From Paenibacillus ehimensis NBRC 15659 (lineage in GTDB: Bacteria; Bacillota; Bacilli; Paenibacillales; NBRC-103111), in assembly GCF_004000785.1 (NCBI RefSeq), contig NZ_BILX01000021.1:1-64000 (forward strand): a stretch of 64,000 nucleotides of DNA, written 5' to 3'. The position numbers and the translations under genes are program-made. The notes under the pieces were generated by a model that worked only from the letters and a program-made list of their open reading frames with translations, searched no databases and was not told the DNA's origin. Below, in pieces: positions 17,435 to 26,789 of the stretch (position 1 is the first letter of the stretch; every line of letters begins with the position of its first letter).

Positions 17435-18456
17435 TTGATCCCCAGCTGGCTGCGGTATTCCGAAGGCGAAATGCCGACAATCTTTTTAAACGTTTTCGTA
17501 AAATGCGGATAGTCGTCGTACCCGACCTCCAGCGCCACGTCGACGATGCGAATATGGGACTGAGCCATCAATTGAAGCGCTTTCTCCATCCGGCGCTTGA
17601 TCCGGTATTGGACGAACGTTTCGGAGGTCATTTTTTTAAACAACGCGCTGAAATAGGTCGGAGTCAGCCCGACAAGCTCGGCCACTTCCTCCAGCGTGAC
17701 CTCCTCGGACAAGCGCTGATCGATGTAGGCCTTCGCTTCTTCCATCGGGTCCTTGAATTGACCGCGGCGCGCCGAGATCAATTTCCGGTAAATCGCCCGC
17801 AGCGTCTGCTCGAAATCGTCCAGCAGCTCGGCCTTCGTATGCCCGGCCATCGTCTCGTTCGTCTCCGGAGATACCGAAAAAGCATTCCGCTCCTGCAGCC
17901 GCTGAACGAGCAAGCGGATACAATCGCCGAGCAGCTCCCGGAGCTTCGCGGCCGACAAGCCGGAGTCGAGGCAATACCTCCGCCACTGCTCCAAATACCG
18001 GGCCAGCTCGTCCGCTTGATTGGCCCAGATGCACTGCTCCAGCTTGCCTACCCATTCCACGTATTTGGATACCGGGACATAGCCTTTCATTTTTTGTTTG
18101 AGCACCGTATCCAGCGCTTCATGCAGCTCGGGCTTCGTCACGGGCTTCAGCAAGTATTGCTTCACGCCGTAAGCCAGGCATTTTTGCGCATACTCGAAAT
18201 CGTTGAAGCCGGAGATGACGACCGTTTGAATATCGGGGAATTCTTCGTGAATGCTGCGGCACAGCTCCAATCCGTCCATCTTGGGCATCCGGATATCGGT
18301 CAGCACGATGTCGGGCTCTTGCGAGCGGATCAGCTCCAGCGCCTTCACTCCGTTCTCCGCGGTGGCAATGCCGGCGAACGCGGGACTGTATTGCTCCGCC
18401 ATCTTCACCAAGCCTTTGCGGATGACCGGCTCGTCGTCCACGATGAGCAAATGCAT
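17431..18456 (-). CDS. AraC-type response regulator (YesN family), first of the cluster
   Basis: 341 aa. Receiver about 1-120: DDEP acidic pocket (Asp7, Asp8), phospho-acceptor Asp54 in IVLTDIRMPKMDG, Lys in YLLKPVTKPE. Middle region about 125-235, then AraC-type DNA-binding domain about 240-341 (VTLEEVAELVGLTPTYFSALF, YDDYPHFTKTFKKIVGISP). It precedes and overlaps the YesM kinase. The sugar-binding protein gene ends 167 bases upstream, so co-transcription or a separate promoter are both possible. Probable role: activation of the adjacent transporter genes. Confidence 0.93.
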   Translation of the reverse strand: MHLLIVDDEPVIRKGLVKMAEQYSPAFAGIATAENGVKALELIRSQEPDIVLTDIRMPKMDGLELCRSIHEEFPDIQTVVISGFNDFEYAQKCLAYGVKQYLLKPVTKPELHEALDTVLKQKMKGYVPVSKYVEWVGKLEQCIWANQADELARYLEQWRRYCLDSGLSAAKLRELLGDCIRLLVQRLQERNAFSVSPETNETMAGHTKAELLDDFEQTLRAIYRKLISARRGQFKDPMEEAKAYIDQRLSEEVTLEEVAELVGLTPTYFSALFKKMTSETFVQYRIKRRMEKALQLMAQSHIRIVDVALEVGYDDYPHFTKTFKKIVGISPSEYRSQLGIK

Positions 18457-18489
18457 GGAATACCCCTCCTGTTAGGTCCGCCTAAGGGA

Positions 18490-18527
18490 AAAGTATCCGC
18501 TCCGGACAGGCCGAAAACGGATACTTT
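18490..18527 (-). terminator. Hairpin between the binding-protein gene and the response regulator
   Basis: AAAGTATCCG (18490-18499) pairs with CGGATACTTT (18518-18527). On the minus strand it is followed by only TTTTCCC, so it is a weak terminator, or an attenuating or mRNA-stabilising hairpin. It would let the abundant binding protein be made in excess over the regulators. Confidence 0.45.
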
Positions 18528-18622
18528 ACCGTGATCTGTATGATGATTTTACTACGCTTTCGGGACACAGGGCAATGAGAGAAGTTGGGTTTGACGGACA
18601 GCGGCGTGCCGGCCGCCGACCG

Positions 18623-20176
18623 TTACTTCACATTGTTGCGGACGATGACGCCTTCCTTCTTGTTGTAGCGCTCCGTCGCTTCCTTGATGACTTCGTTGCC
18701 GCCTTTGGCTTTATATTCTTCGATAACCTTCGGCCAATCCGAGATCGGCTCTTTGCCGTAGATCATTTTGACCATATGGTCGATGATCAGCTTCGGCGCC
18801 GTATCGCTCGTCGGCATAAGATCCGGGTATTTGGCGAACGCATTCAGCGTCGGCGTAAATTCGATCGTGCCGAGTCCCTCTTTGGCCAGCACCGTATCGA
18901 ACGCTTTGGCCAAGTCCTTGCCGTCCTGGGACAAGGAGGCGCGCAGTTTGTTGATGGTAATGTCATGCGTCCACCACAGATTGCCGCGGAAGCCCTCTTC
19001 GTCCACTTCTTCTTTCGTTTGCGGGAATTTGTATTTGATCTGCCCGTTCTCTACGGTGTAATTCTCGCCTTCCACCCCGATGCTGAAAAACTTCTCCGCT
19101 TCGTCGGTCAGCATCCAGTCCAAAAATTTGATGATGCCGATCGCCGTTTCCTTCTTTACATTATTGTTGATATACAAAGCGGTGGATAAGGAGCCGTACA
19201 AAATATGCCCGCCGTATCCTTCCGGACCTTTCGGCGACGGAATAATGTCGATTTTGGCCTCGGGCACGACCTTCTTCACCTTGGTCCGGTAGTTGGCCAT
19301 GCCTTCCGCATTGGCGGACCACATGCCGACTTTGCCGGCCTCGATATTTTTGCCGTAGTCGGTCGATGTGACCGTTGCAAAATCTTTGGGAATCAAGCCT
19401 TCGTCGAACATCGTTTTGTAGGCTTGAAGCGCTTTCGTCATATTCTCTACGTCAAAAAATTTCGGAACGACCTGTCCGTTCTGCAGCTCGAACTGGGAAC
19501 CGATCACGTCGTAGGAGCCGAAGATCGTATCGGCATACTTGAATTTTTCCCGGATTTGGTACGGATTCTCGACACCGAGCTTTTTCATCGCGCGCATCAC
19601 GTTTAGCATGTCCTCGACTGTTTTAGGCGCAGGCAGGCCGGTTTTCTCCAGCAGATCCGTCCGGATGAACAGCGCGCGCCGCGACGGATTGGACAGCCAC
19701 GCCGGAACGGCATAAATTTTACCCTCGTAGCTGACCTCGTCCCAGGCCTGCTTCGGCACCTGCTTCATCAGATTCGGCGCATACTCTTTGAGCAGATCGT
19801 CCAGCGGCATGAACAGCCCGGCCTCCACCGAACCGGACATCGCCTTGCTGTTCACACTGCTGCCTTGAACAACGTCGGGGATGTCGTTGCCTGCGAACAT
19901 GACGGCCATTTTCTGGTCGAATTCCTTGAGTGGAAGGAAGCGGATATCCATATCGACATTCGCCAGCTTCTCCAGCTTTTTTACCCACTTGTCTTCGTTA
20001 ATATTCGGCGAGCTTTCCGCATAAGCATTTCCGCTCGTATTCAGCGAAATCGTAAACTTCGTCGGTCCCTGCTTCCCGTCGGCGCCCGGCGCTTCGCCTT
20101 CGTTCTTACCGCCGGCGCATCCGGCTGCCGTTACCGCAAGCGAACCAACCAGCACCGTACTGATGAGCTTTTTCAA
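18623..20176 (-). CDS. Sugar ABC transporter substrate-binding lipoprotein (LplA-like)
   Basis: 517 aa from a TTG at 20176, chosen because AAGGGG lies six bases before it and a lipoprotein signal follows at once (KKLISTVLVGSL, lipobox TAAGC). A longer frame from 20242 has no ribosome site. The rest is a family-1 type solute-binding protein of the long (about 500 aa) Paenibacillus class, as LplA and YtcQ, that work with LplB/LplC-type permeases; ligands are usually oligosaccharides. It follows the two permease genes and precedes the YesM/YesN genes. No ATPase gene is nearby, so a shared MsmX-type ATPase probably energises it. Confidence 0.92.
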   Translation of the reverse strand: MKKLISTVLVGSLAVTAAGCAGGKNEGEAPGADGKQGPTKFTISLNTSGNAYAESSPNINEDKWVKKLEKLANVDMDIRFLPLKEFDQKMAVMFAGNDIPDVVQGSSVNSKAMSGSVEAGLFMPLDDLLKEYAPNLMKQVPKQAWDEVSYEGKIYAVPAWLSNPSRRALFIRTDLLEKTGLPAPKTVEDMLNVMRAMKKLGVENPYQIREKFKYADTIFGSYDVIGSQFELQNGQVVPKFFDVENMTKALQAYKTMFDEGLIPKDFATVTSTDYGKNIEAGKVGMWSANAEGMANYRTKVKKVVPEAKIDIIPSPKGPEGYGGHILYGSLSTALYINNNVKKETAIGIIKFLDWMLTDEAEKFFSIGVEGENYTVENGQIKYKFPQTKEEVDEEGFRGNLWWTHDITINKLRASLSQDGKDLAKAFDTVLAKEGLGTIEFTPTLNAFAKYPDLMPTSDTAPKLIIDHMVKMIYGKEPISDWPKVIEEYKAKGGNEVIKEATERYNKKEGVIVRNNVK

Positions 20177-20276
20177 GTCGAACCCCTTCTTTCGCTTAAA
20201 AAGTATGTGTATGTTGCCCAATTCAAATGATAGCGATTTCAAAGCGGATATAGAATTGGCTAACTTATTATGACGA

Positions 20277-20294
20277 TGTGTTTTTTTACGATGG
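20277..20294. repeat. Copy 1 of an 18-nt repeat upstream of the binding-protein gene
   Basis: TGTGTTTTTTTACGATGG (plus strand) is identical to 22237-22254. It ends about 100 bases before the TTG of the binding-protein gene, between it and the permease stop. It is a candidate binding site for the YesN regulators of the cluster, but this is inference. Confidence 0.5.
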
Positions 20295-20321
20295 GGGACT
20301 GTTCTGCCATCAGATGAACGG

Positions 20322-21191
20322 TTACGATTTGATCGAGCCGATCAGCATCCCTTTGACAAAATAACGCTGAAGAAACGGATAGACCATCATGATCGGAATC
20401 GTCGCCACCGTTATAATCGCCATTTTGATTCCTTCGGGGGACGTATTCGTAAACTGCGACAGCTGATCGGACGAGCCGAAGAAGTCGGTAATGACGATTT
20501 CGCGCAAGCGGACCTGCAGCGGATAAAGCGCCCGGTTATTAATATAATACAAGGCATTGGAGTACGTATTCCAGTGCGACACCGCGTAGAACAGTCCCAT
20601 GGTCGCCATCGCCGGCTTGGACAACGGAAGAACGATGCTCCAGACGATTCGCATTTCGCCGCAGCCGTCCATCCGGGCGCAATCGATCAGCTCGTTCGGC
20701 AGATTGACGAAGAAGGAGCGCATGACGAACAGGTTGTACGCACTGATGGCGCTCGGGATAATTAACGCCCACACCGTATCGAGCAGGTGCAAATTTTTGA
20801 CCAGCAAATAGTTCGGGATGAGCGGAGCCTGGAAAATCAAAGTGACCAGCACCATCAGCAGCACGTACGTGCGGCCTGCATATTCCGGACGCGACAGCGG
20901 GTAAGCGAGCGCCGCGGTGGCGATCAGATTGATGATCGTTCCGACGACGGTAATGAACAGGCTGACCGAGAAGGAGCGCCAGACGGAGCCGTCTTTTAAG
21001 ATCAGCTGGTAATTTTCCAGCGTGAATTGTACCGGCCACAGCGTCACCTGCCCGCTGTTGATCGCCGCGTCGGCGCTGAACGATTGGGCGACCACATGAA
21101 GCAGCGGCAGGATCATCGTCGCCGCAAGAATCGTAAGCACTACATAATTCAATACCGAGAATACCCGGCCAGCCGGAGTTATATGATTCAT
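20322..21191 (-). CDS. Sugar ABC transporter permease (LplC/YtcP-like)
   Basis: 289 aa from the ATG at 21191, six bases after GGGTGA; an ATG two codons upstream overlaps that site and is less likely. Six membrane helices. The cytoplasmic EAA loop that docks the ATPase is present (NELIDCARMDGCGEMRIVW). The C-terminus ends KGMLIGSIKS, typical of the LplC/YtcP group. Forms a heterodimeric channel with the product of the preceding gene, 14 bases upstream. Confidence 0.93.
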   Translation of the reverse strand: MNHITPAGRVFSVLNYVVLTILAATMILPLLHVVAQSFSADAAINSGQVTLWPVQFTLENYQLILKDGSVWRSFSVSLFITVVGTIINLIATAALAYPLSRPEYAGRTYVLLMVLVTLIFQAPLIPNYLLVKNLHLLDTVWALIIPSAISAYNLFVMRSFFVNLPNELIDCARMDGCGEMRIVWSIVLPLSKPAMATMGLFYAVSHWNTYSNALYYINNRALYPLQVRLREIVITDFFGSSDQLSQFTNTSPEGIKMAIITVATIPIMMVYPFLQRYFVKGMLIGSIKS

Positions 21192-21205
21192 CTGCATTCA
21201 CCCGC

Positions 21206-22162
21206 CTAATAGAGTCCTTGTCCTGTAGCTTTGCGGCTCAGCGCGTTGCCGAGCATGATCAGCGCCAGCCCGACGACCGATTTGAACAGCCCGATGGCGG
21301 TCGTGAAGCTGTATTGGCGCCCCACCAAGCCGACACGGTAAATGTAAGTATCCATAATATCCCCCGACCCTTCGTTCAGCGAGTTGAGGAACACATAGAC
21401 CCGCTCGAACCCGAAGTCGAGAAAATTGCCGATATGCAGCAGGAACAAGATGACGATGGTCGGCATAATCGTCGGAATCGTGATCGATATCGTCTGCCGC
21501 CAGCGGTTCGCGCCGTCCATAACGGCCGCCTCGTACATTTCCGGATTGACCCCGGCCAGCGCCGCCAAATAGACGATCGTCCCCCAGCCGCTGTCCTTCC
21601 ACATGCCCGAGCCGACCAGGATGCTGCGGATATAGGAATCTTCGCCCAAAAAATAAATCGGGTCGATTCCGAACAAGCCGAGCACATGATTGACGACTCC
21701 CGTCGTCGGAGACAAAATGCCGATCGCAATCCCGCCAACGATGACCCACGACAGGAAGTGCGGCATGTACACCACCGTCTGAATAATCCGCTTATACATG
21801 AGCAGCCGCATTTCATTCAGGAGCAGCGCCAGCACGATCGGAAACGGGAAAGCGAAGATCAAATCGTAAAAGCCGATCAAAATCGTGTTTTTTAAAATTC
21901 GCAAAAATTCGTCGTAGGCGAACATCCGCTGGAAATTTTCAAGACCAACCCACGGACTCCCCAGTATCCCCTTAAAAATGTTGTAGTTCTGAAACGCCAT
22001 GACCGAGCCCATTAAGGGAACGTATTTGAATACGACGAAATATAAAATGCTGGGCAGCGAAAGAAAATAAATGGCCTTGTACTTCTTCATCAGCCTCCAC
22101 GTTTCCCGTGCCTTTGACGGTTTAACCCCGGTGCGAACCGCCCTCTCGAGCTTGGCTTCCAT
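21206..22162 (-). CDS. Sugar ABC transporter permease (LplB/YteP-like)
   Basis: 318 aa, ATG with AAAGGAGG upstream. A soluble N-terminal part (1-25) is followed by six membrane helices; the EAA loop reads YEAAVMDGANRWRQ. GSVMAFQNYN and WVGLENFQRMF are hallmarks of the LplB/YteP group. First gene of the transporter run, with a sigma-A-like promoter and copy 2 of the 18-nt repeat upstream. Confidence 0.93.
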   Translation of the reverse strand: MEAKLERAVRTGVKPSKARETWRLMKKYKAIYFLSLPSILYFVVFKYVPLMGSVMAFQNYNIFKGILGSPWVGLENFQRMFAYDEFLRILKNTILIGFYDLIFAFPFPIVLALLLNEMRLLMYKRIIQTVVYMPHFLSWVIVGGIAIGILSPTTGVVNHVLGLFGIDPIYFLGEDSYIRSILVGSGMWKDSGWGTIVYLAALAGVNPEMYEAAVMDGANRWRQTISITIPTIMPTIVILFLLHIGNFLDFGFERVYVFLNSLNEGSGDIMDTYIYRVGLVGRQYSFTTAIGLFKSVVGLALIMLGNALSRKATGQGLY

Positions 22163-22186
22163 GCTGCATTCCTCCTTTATGGTTCG

Positions 22187-22214
22187 ATCTTACTATGAGG
22201 GGCATTCGTTTCAA
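22187..22214 (-). promoter_or_regulatory. Sigma-A-like promoter of the sugar transporter operon
   Basis: On the minus strand TTGAAA (22214-22209), 16-base spacer, TAAGAT (22192-22187). It lies 25 bases before the ATG of the first permease gene. Confidence 0.5.
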
Positions 22215-22236
22215 ATGGAGAAAGTTGCACGGAAGC

Positions 22237-22254
22237 TGTGTTTTTTTACGATGG
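22237..22254. repeat. Copy 2 of the 18-nt repeat, upstream of the permease operon
   Basis: Identical to 20277-20294. Here it lies about 23 bases upstream of the predicted -35 element, the usual place for an activator site. Confidence 0.5.
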
Positions 22255-22256
22255 CC

Positions 22257-22306
22257 AAAAAGCAAAAAGTCCCGCCCGCGCTTGGTTGGAAGCGCGCGGC
22301 GGGACT
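22257..22306 (-). terminator. Terminator of the pst-phoU operon
   Basis: AGTCCCGC near 22268 pairs with GCGGGACT ending at 22306, with a further GC-rich stem inside. On the minus strand the hairpin is followed by TTTTTGCTTTTT. It lies just after phoU. Confidence 0.8.
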
Positions 22307-22330
22307 CCGGCCGGAGCCGTTCGGTATCCG

Positions 22331-22990
22331 CTATACGTTCAAATCTTTACGTTTGCCTGTGACCATAAAGATCACGCCTTCTCCGATATTCGTCGAATGA
22401 TCGGCGACGCGTTCGAGGAAATGGGCAGCCAGCATCAGCTGGGACAACTGACGGTTTTTGGCAAAATCGGTGCCCATCAGCATGATGAGGTCGTTCACGA
22501 TGACGCTGTACAGCTTGTCGACTTCGTCGTCCTTCTCGGCCAGCGCCGCCGCCCGGTGAACGTCGCGTTCGGTATAAGCCAGCAAGCTTTCCTGCAGCAT
22601 ATTCTGGGTCAGCTCCGCCATACGCGGAATGTCTTCGAGCGGCTTCACCAGCTCTTGGCCGTTCAACCGGATGCAAATTTTAGCGATGTCGACGGCATGG
22701 TCCGCAATGCGTTCCAGATCGGTGGCAATCTTCAGCGCCATGCTGATAATCCGCAGATCGCTGGCCATCGGCTGCTGCAGCGCGATCAGCCGCAGCGAAT
22801 CCTCTTCGATTCTGGCCGTCATCTCGTCGATCCGATCGTCCTCTTCGATCGTTTGCCGGGCCAAGCCCTCATCCAGCCGCGCAAGTGCTTCGACGGCTTG
22901 ACGGATAAGCCTCGCCACGTCGTTGCCCATGTCGAGCAGGTCTTTTTGAAGCAGGTCCAGCGATTGGTGAAAATTGATCCGGTTATCCAC
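22331..22990 (-). CDS. phoU: Phosphate-signalling protein PhoU
   Basis: 219 aa, all helical, two PhoU repeats (about 10-100 and 115-205) with the metal-binding signatures ERIADHAVDIA and LERVADHSTNIGE. PhoU links the Pst transporter to the PhoR kinase and restrains phosphate uptake. Last gene of pstS-pstC-pstA-pstB-phoU, 36 bases after pstB, followed by a terminator. Confidence 0.96.
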   Translation of the reverse strand: MDNRINFHQSLDLLQKDLLDMGNDVARLIRQAVEALARLDEGLARQTIEEDDRIDEMTARIEEDSLRLIALQQPMASDLRIISMALKIATDLERIADHAVDIAKICIRLNGQELVKPLEDIPRMAELTQNMLQESLLAYTERDVHRAAALAEKDDEVDKLYSVIVNDLIMLMGTDFAKNRQLSQLMLAAHFLERVADHSTNIGEGVIFMVTGKRKDLNV

Positions 22991-23026
22991 GAATTAAGCG
23001 CTCCTTTGTCCGAACGGCTGCGGAAC

Positions 23027-23821
23027 TTATCCGAACCGTCCCGTAATATAATCTTCCGTCCGTTGGTCGGAAGGCGTAGTAAAAATTTTGTCCGTTTTGT
23101 CCGACTCGACCAGCACGCCGTTCAGGAAGAAAGAAGTATAGTCGGAAATCCGGGCCGCTTGCTGCATGTTATGCGTAACGATGATGATCGTATATTTTTC
23201 CTTCAATACTTGCGTCAGCTCTTCGACCTTCAGCGTCGAGATCGGATCGAGCGCGGACGTCGGCTCATCCATCAGCAGCACATCCGGCTCGACCGCAAGC
23301 AGACGCGCAATGCACAAGCGCTGCTGCTGACCGCCGGAGAGGCCGAGCGCCGATTTGTTCAAGCGGTCCTTGACCTCGTCCCACAGGGCGGCCTGCACCA
23401 GGCTGCGTTCGACGATCTCGTCGAGCACGGCTTTTTTCTTCGTGCCGTGAATCCGCGGGCCGTAAGCGATGTTGTCGTAAATGCTCATCGGAAACGGGTT
23501 CGGACGCTGAAACACCATGCCAACCTTCTTGCGCAGGGACACGACGTCCGTCTCCGGGCCGTAAATATTTTGGCCGTCCACATAGATGTCGCCGGTGATG
23601 CGCACGTTGTCGATCAGATCGTTCATCCGGTTCAAGGTGCGCAGAAAGGTCGATTTCCCGCAGCCGGAAGGGCCGATCAACGCGACGATGGAATTGCTCT
23701 CGATCGTCAGCCCGATGTTATGAAGCGCATGATTTTCGCCGTAATATAAATTTAATTGCTCCACTTTGATTTTATTCGCAACCTTCGGATTCGCGATTGC
23801 ACTCGCTGTCGCCATAGTCAT
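23027..23821 (-). CDS. pstB: Phosphate import ATP-binding protein PstB
   Basis: 264 aa. Walker [11 protein letters not shown]-loop, ABC signature LSGGQQQRL, Walker [14 protein letters not shown], His switch VTHNMQQA. It powers high-affinity phosphate uptake through PstCA in the membrane. Its ATG overlaps the pstA stop by four bases. Confidence 0.97.
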   Translation of the reverse strand: MTMATASAIANPKVANKIKVEQLNLYYGENHALHNIGLTIESNSIVALIGPSGCGKSTFLRTLNRMNDLIDNVRITGDIYVDGQNIYGPETDVVSLRKKVGMVFQRPNPFPMSIYDNIAYGPRIHGTKKKAVLDEIVERSLVQAALWDEVKDRLNKSALGLSGGQQQRLCIARLLAVEPDVLLMDEPTSALDPISTLKVEELTQVLKEKYTIIIVTHNMQQAARISDYTSFFLNGVLVESDKTDKIFTTPSDQRTEDYITGRFG

Positions 23822-24675
23822 TTCCCTCCGGACAATTTTTTCTGCAGCATACGGCTTGGAATACCGATTAACAGGTTAAAGATCAACACGACGACCAACA
23901 GCAGCGCGGCGGAGCCTTTGGCAATGTCCTGGGCGTCCGGCACGATCGCTTCGGATTGGACATACCACAGATGAACGGACAGCGTCTCGCCCATGCTGAG
24001 CGGATTGAAGTCCGGGAAGAAGCGCGATACCGACAGTCCCGCCGTATAGATCAGGATGGCCGATTCCCCGAGGGCGCGGCCTGCGACGAGCGTGATCCCC
24101 GTAATTAAGCTAGGCAGCGAAGCCGGGAGCAGCACCTTGCGGATCGCCTGCCAGCGGGTGGAGCCGAGCGCAAGCGACGCTTCCCAGTACGATTCCGGCA
24201 CGGAGCGGATCGCTTCTTCCGTTACCCGCACAAGAACGGGCAGATTAAGCAGCGACAAGGTGATCGCCCCGCCGATGATGGAAAATTTGAGACCCATCCA
24301 GTTGACGAACAACAGGAAGCCGAACAAACCGAAGACGATCGACGGCACGGAAGACAAAGCTTCGACCGAGACGCGAACGATGTCCGTAAACCGGCTCTTC
24401 TTCGCATAAATGGCCAGATACACGCCGGCGCCGACACCAATCGGCACCGAGAACAGCAGAGACAAGAACAAAATATAGAAGGAGTTGAACAGCTGCGGTC
24501 CTACGCCGCCGCCGGCCATAATCTCCGAAGGCTTGCCGGTAATGAAATTCCAATTCAGCATCGGCAAGCCGTCGCCTAAGATCCGGAATAAAAACCAGGC
24601 CAGAATCAGAATAATAACAACACCCGTTGCCCAAAAGTAGAGCGTGGCGATCCGGTCTGTCGTTTTGCTCGTCAT
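23818..24675 (-). CDS. pstA: Phosphate ABC transporter permease PstA
   Basis: 285 aa with six membrane helices; EAA loop [17 protein letters not shown]. Forms the channel with PstC. It is coupled to both neighbours by four-base overlaps (start with pstC stop, stop with pstB start), which should keep subunit levels equal. Confidence 0.96.
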   Translation of the reverse strand: MTSKTTDRIATLYFWATGVVIILILAWFLFRILGDGLPMLNWNFITGKPSEIMAGGGVGPQLFNSFYILFLSLLFSVPIGVGAGVYLAIYAKKSRFTDIVRVSVEALSSVPSIVFGLFGFLLFVNWMGLKFSIIGGAITLSLLNLPVLVRVTEEAIRSVPESYWEASLALGSTRWQAIRKVLLPASLPSLITGITLVAGRALGESAILIYTAGLSVSRFFPDFNPLSMGETLSVHLWYVQSEAIVPDAQDIAKGSAALLLVVVLIFNLLIGIPSRMLQKKLSGGK

Positions 24676-25610
24676 TTCACTTCACTCCTCTTTGCGACAA
24701 TACGAATGATCAGGATCAAGGCCAACGAGACCAGAAGCAGCACAAGAGCCATCAGGAACAAAGCGTTGTTCCACGTGCTGCCGTAATGGGTGTTCCCCAT
24801 ATCCTTGACAATCGCCGTCGTCAGCACCGTTGCGGAGCTGAGCAGCGAATCCGGCATCTGCGGCGAGTTGCCGATGACCATGAACACGGCCATCGTTTCT
24901 CCGATGGCCCGTCCCATCCCGAGAATGATTCCGGTCAGAATGCCGGGCCGGGCCGCAGGGATAAGCACGCGCCATATCGTCTGCCAGCGCGTTGCGCCGA
25001 GCGCGAGCGAAGCCTCTTCCAACCGGCCGGGCAGCGCGCGGATCGCGTCCTCGGAGATGGACAGTATCGTAGGCAGAATCATGATCGCCAGAATGATAGC
25101 CGCCGGCAAAATCCCGTAGCCGAACCCCTCATTGAACTTGCCGAGAAACGGAACAATGACCGTAAGACCGATCAAGCCGTAGACGACCGACGGAATCCCG
25201 ACGAATAAATCGGTTGCCGGACGAAGAATTTCACGCACCCACTTGGGCGCAATTTTGGCCATAAAGACCGCACCCGACAGCGCGAGAGGGACCGACAGCA
25301 GCACCGACAATAAAGTCAGCAGCAGCGTGCTGTACAGAAATGAGAACGCGCCGAATTTATTTTGCGACGGGGTCCACTCCGTCGAGAAAAAGAACTCGAC
25401 CGGCGTCACTCCCGAAAAGGTCTTGACTCCTTGCCAACCGACGAAGACGATCACGGAAAAGATGATGAACGTCACGAGCGAGGCGCTTCCTATAAATATC
25501 CATCGCATCACTTGGTCGTTTCTGTTCTGCCCTCTCGTCCAGCGGTTCATCCGATGCTCCTTCCGCTCTTCGTTCACACTTTCCGTCAGCTGATCGGCAA
25601 ATGAATTCAT
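24672..25610 (-). CDS. pstC: Phosphate ABC transporter permease PstC
   Basis: 312 aa. A charged N-terminus (1-35) is followed by six membrane helices; EAA loop RLEEASLALGATRWQTI. First gene after the pstS terminator, with its own cluster of PhoP-box-like hexamers at 25680-25718, so it can be induced separately from pstS read-through. Confidence 0.96.
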   Translation of the reverse strand: MNSFADQLTESVNEERKEHRMNRWTRGQNRNDQVMRWIFIGSASLVTFIIFSVIVFVGWQGVKTFSGVTPVEFFFSTEWTPSQNKFGAFSFLYSTLLLTLLSVLLSVPLALSGAVFMAKIAPKWVREILRPATDLFVGIPSVVYGLIGLTVIVPFLGKFNEGFGYGILPAAIILAIMILPTILSISEDAIRALPGRLEEASLALGATRWQTIWRVLIPAARPGILTGIILGMGRAIGETMAVFMVIGNSPQMPDSLLSSATVLTTAIVKDMGNTHYGSTWNNALFLMALVLLLVSLALILIIRIVAKRSEVK

Positions 25611-25679
25611 CAGCTATTACCCCCTGGTTCGAATAGTTCCTCTCATGTTCCTATGCTCTAGACCATCATAGAGGACGAA

Positions 25680-25718
25680 TGTAATAACAAAACATGAGAA
25701 TTGTTAAGGTAATGTAAA
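25680..25718 (-). promoter_or_regulatory. PhoP-box-like repeats between pstS and pstC
   Basis: On the minus strand TTTACA (25718-25713), TTAACA (25707-25702) and ATTACA (25685-25680) sit in an 11-base register (one position, 25696, does not match). Bacillus PhoP dimers bind such TTWACA-like direct repeats. They lie about 70 bases before the pstC start. Confidence 0.55.
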
Positions 25719-25752
25719 AATTGCGCCGGTTTCGACAAATCGGCAGCCTTAG

Positions 25753-25786
25753 ACATAAAAAGAGCAGCGACTTATGCCGCTGCTCT
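25753..25786 (-). terminator. Terminator between pstS and pstC
   Basis: AGAGCAGCG (25761-25769) pairs with CGCTGCTCT (25778-25786). On the minus strand it is followed by TTTTTATG. It probably ends most pstS transcripts, so the binding protein exceeds the other Pst subunits. Confidence 0.8.
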
Positions 25787-25806
25787 CGTGTAGATGACTT
25801 CAACCG

Positions 25807-26736
25807 TTATTTTTTCAACAGGCTGGCCGGAAGGAACTTGAGCTCCTCGACTTTTTTGTCTTGGAATTCCGGGCTCATGATGTAATCGATAAATGCTTTC
25901 GTTGCGCCTTTAGCTTCACCTTTGGTGTACATATGCTCAATGCCGTACAGCGGGTATTTGCCTTCTTTGATCGTCTCTTTGCTGAATGCCACGCCTTCGA
26001 ATTTCAGAGCTTTCAGCTTGTCGCTAACATAAGGCGTATCGACATAACCGATCGCGCCGGTCGTTTGGCTGACGGTCGTCGCCATAGCGCCGCTGGATTC
26101 TTGCGTCACGCCGTCTTTCGTGAAGTCCTTGCCGTCCAGAACGATTTTCTTCACGAGCGCACGGGAACCGGAGCTGTCCGGACGGTGAACGATCGTAATT
26201 TTTTGATCCTTGCCGCCAACTTCTTTCCAGTTCGTGATTTTACCGGTGAAAATGTCGGCTGCTTGAGCTTTCGTCAAGTTGTCGATCGTTACGTCTTTGT
26301 TCACGATGATGGCAAAAGGCGCAATCGCTACAATGTGGTCGACAAGGCCTTTGTCTTTATATTCCGGGCCGGCTTCGATGTCGGAGTTGCCGATATCGGA
26401 CGTGCCGTCCGCTACGTTTTTAAGACCTGTACCGGAACCGCCGGCGGTCGGGTTGATCGTGACTTTCGGGTTTTTCTTCATGAACTCGTCCGCAGCCGCT
26501 TTAACGAGCGGGAGCAGGGCGCTGGAGCCGGAAGCCGTTACCGTGCCGGTGATCTCTTCTGTCTTGGCCGGTTGCTCCGCCGGTTTTTTGTCTCCTGTTG
26601 TTGCCGTTTTGTCTCCACCTGCTGCCGAATTATTCGGCGCCGGTTCTGTCTTCGTCCCGCAAGCGGAAAGTACCCCCAACATTAAGATCGAAACCATGGC
26701 CAAGCTTAAACCTTTTTTTGACAGCTGCTTCAACAT
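25807..26736 (-). CDS. pstS: Phosphate-binding lipoprotein PstS
   Basis: 309 aa from the ATG at 26736, with GGGAGG eleven bases upstream. Lipoprotein signal with lipobox LSAC (about 21-24), a Thr/Lys/Pro-rich linker (about 25-55), then the PBP fold with phosphate-binding loops GSSALLP, GGSGTGLKN and HRPDSSGSRA. It captures phosphate outside the membrane for PstCAB. PhoP boxes are upstream and a terminator is downstream. Confidence 0.96.
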   Translation of the reverse strand: MLKQLSKKGLSLAMVSILMLGVLSACGTKTEPAPNNSAAGGDKTATTGDKKPAEQPAKTEEITGTVTASGSSALLPLVKAAADEFMKKNPKVTINPTAGGSGTGLKNVADGTSDIGNSDIEAGPEYKDKGLVDHIVAIAPFAIIVNKDVTIDNLTKAQAADIFTGKITNWKEVGGKDQKITIVHRPDSSGSRALVKKIVLDGKDFTKDGVTQESSGAMATTVSQTTGAIGYVDTPYVSDKLKALKFEGVAFSKETIKEGKYPLYGIEHMYTKGEAKGATKAFIDYIMSPEFQDKKVEELKFLPASLLKK

Positions 26737-26789
26737 TTCAGCATGTCCTCCCTTTGTTTTTTGTTTACTAGGACATCGTACCAACCAAT

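Noticed and set aside
22238-23749. Plus-strand frame of 503 codons over phoU and pstB
   Set aside because: Antisense to two well-defined genes and without a known domain.
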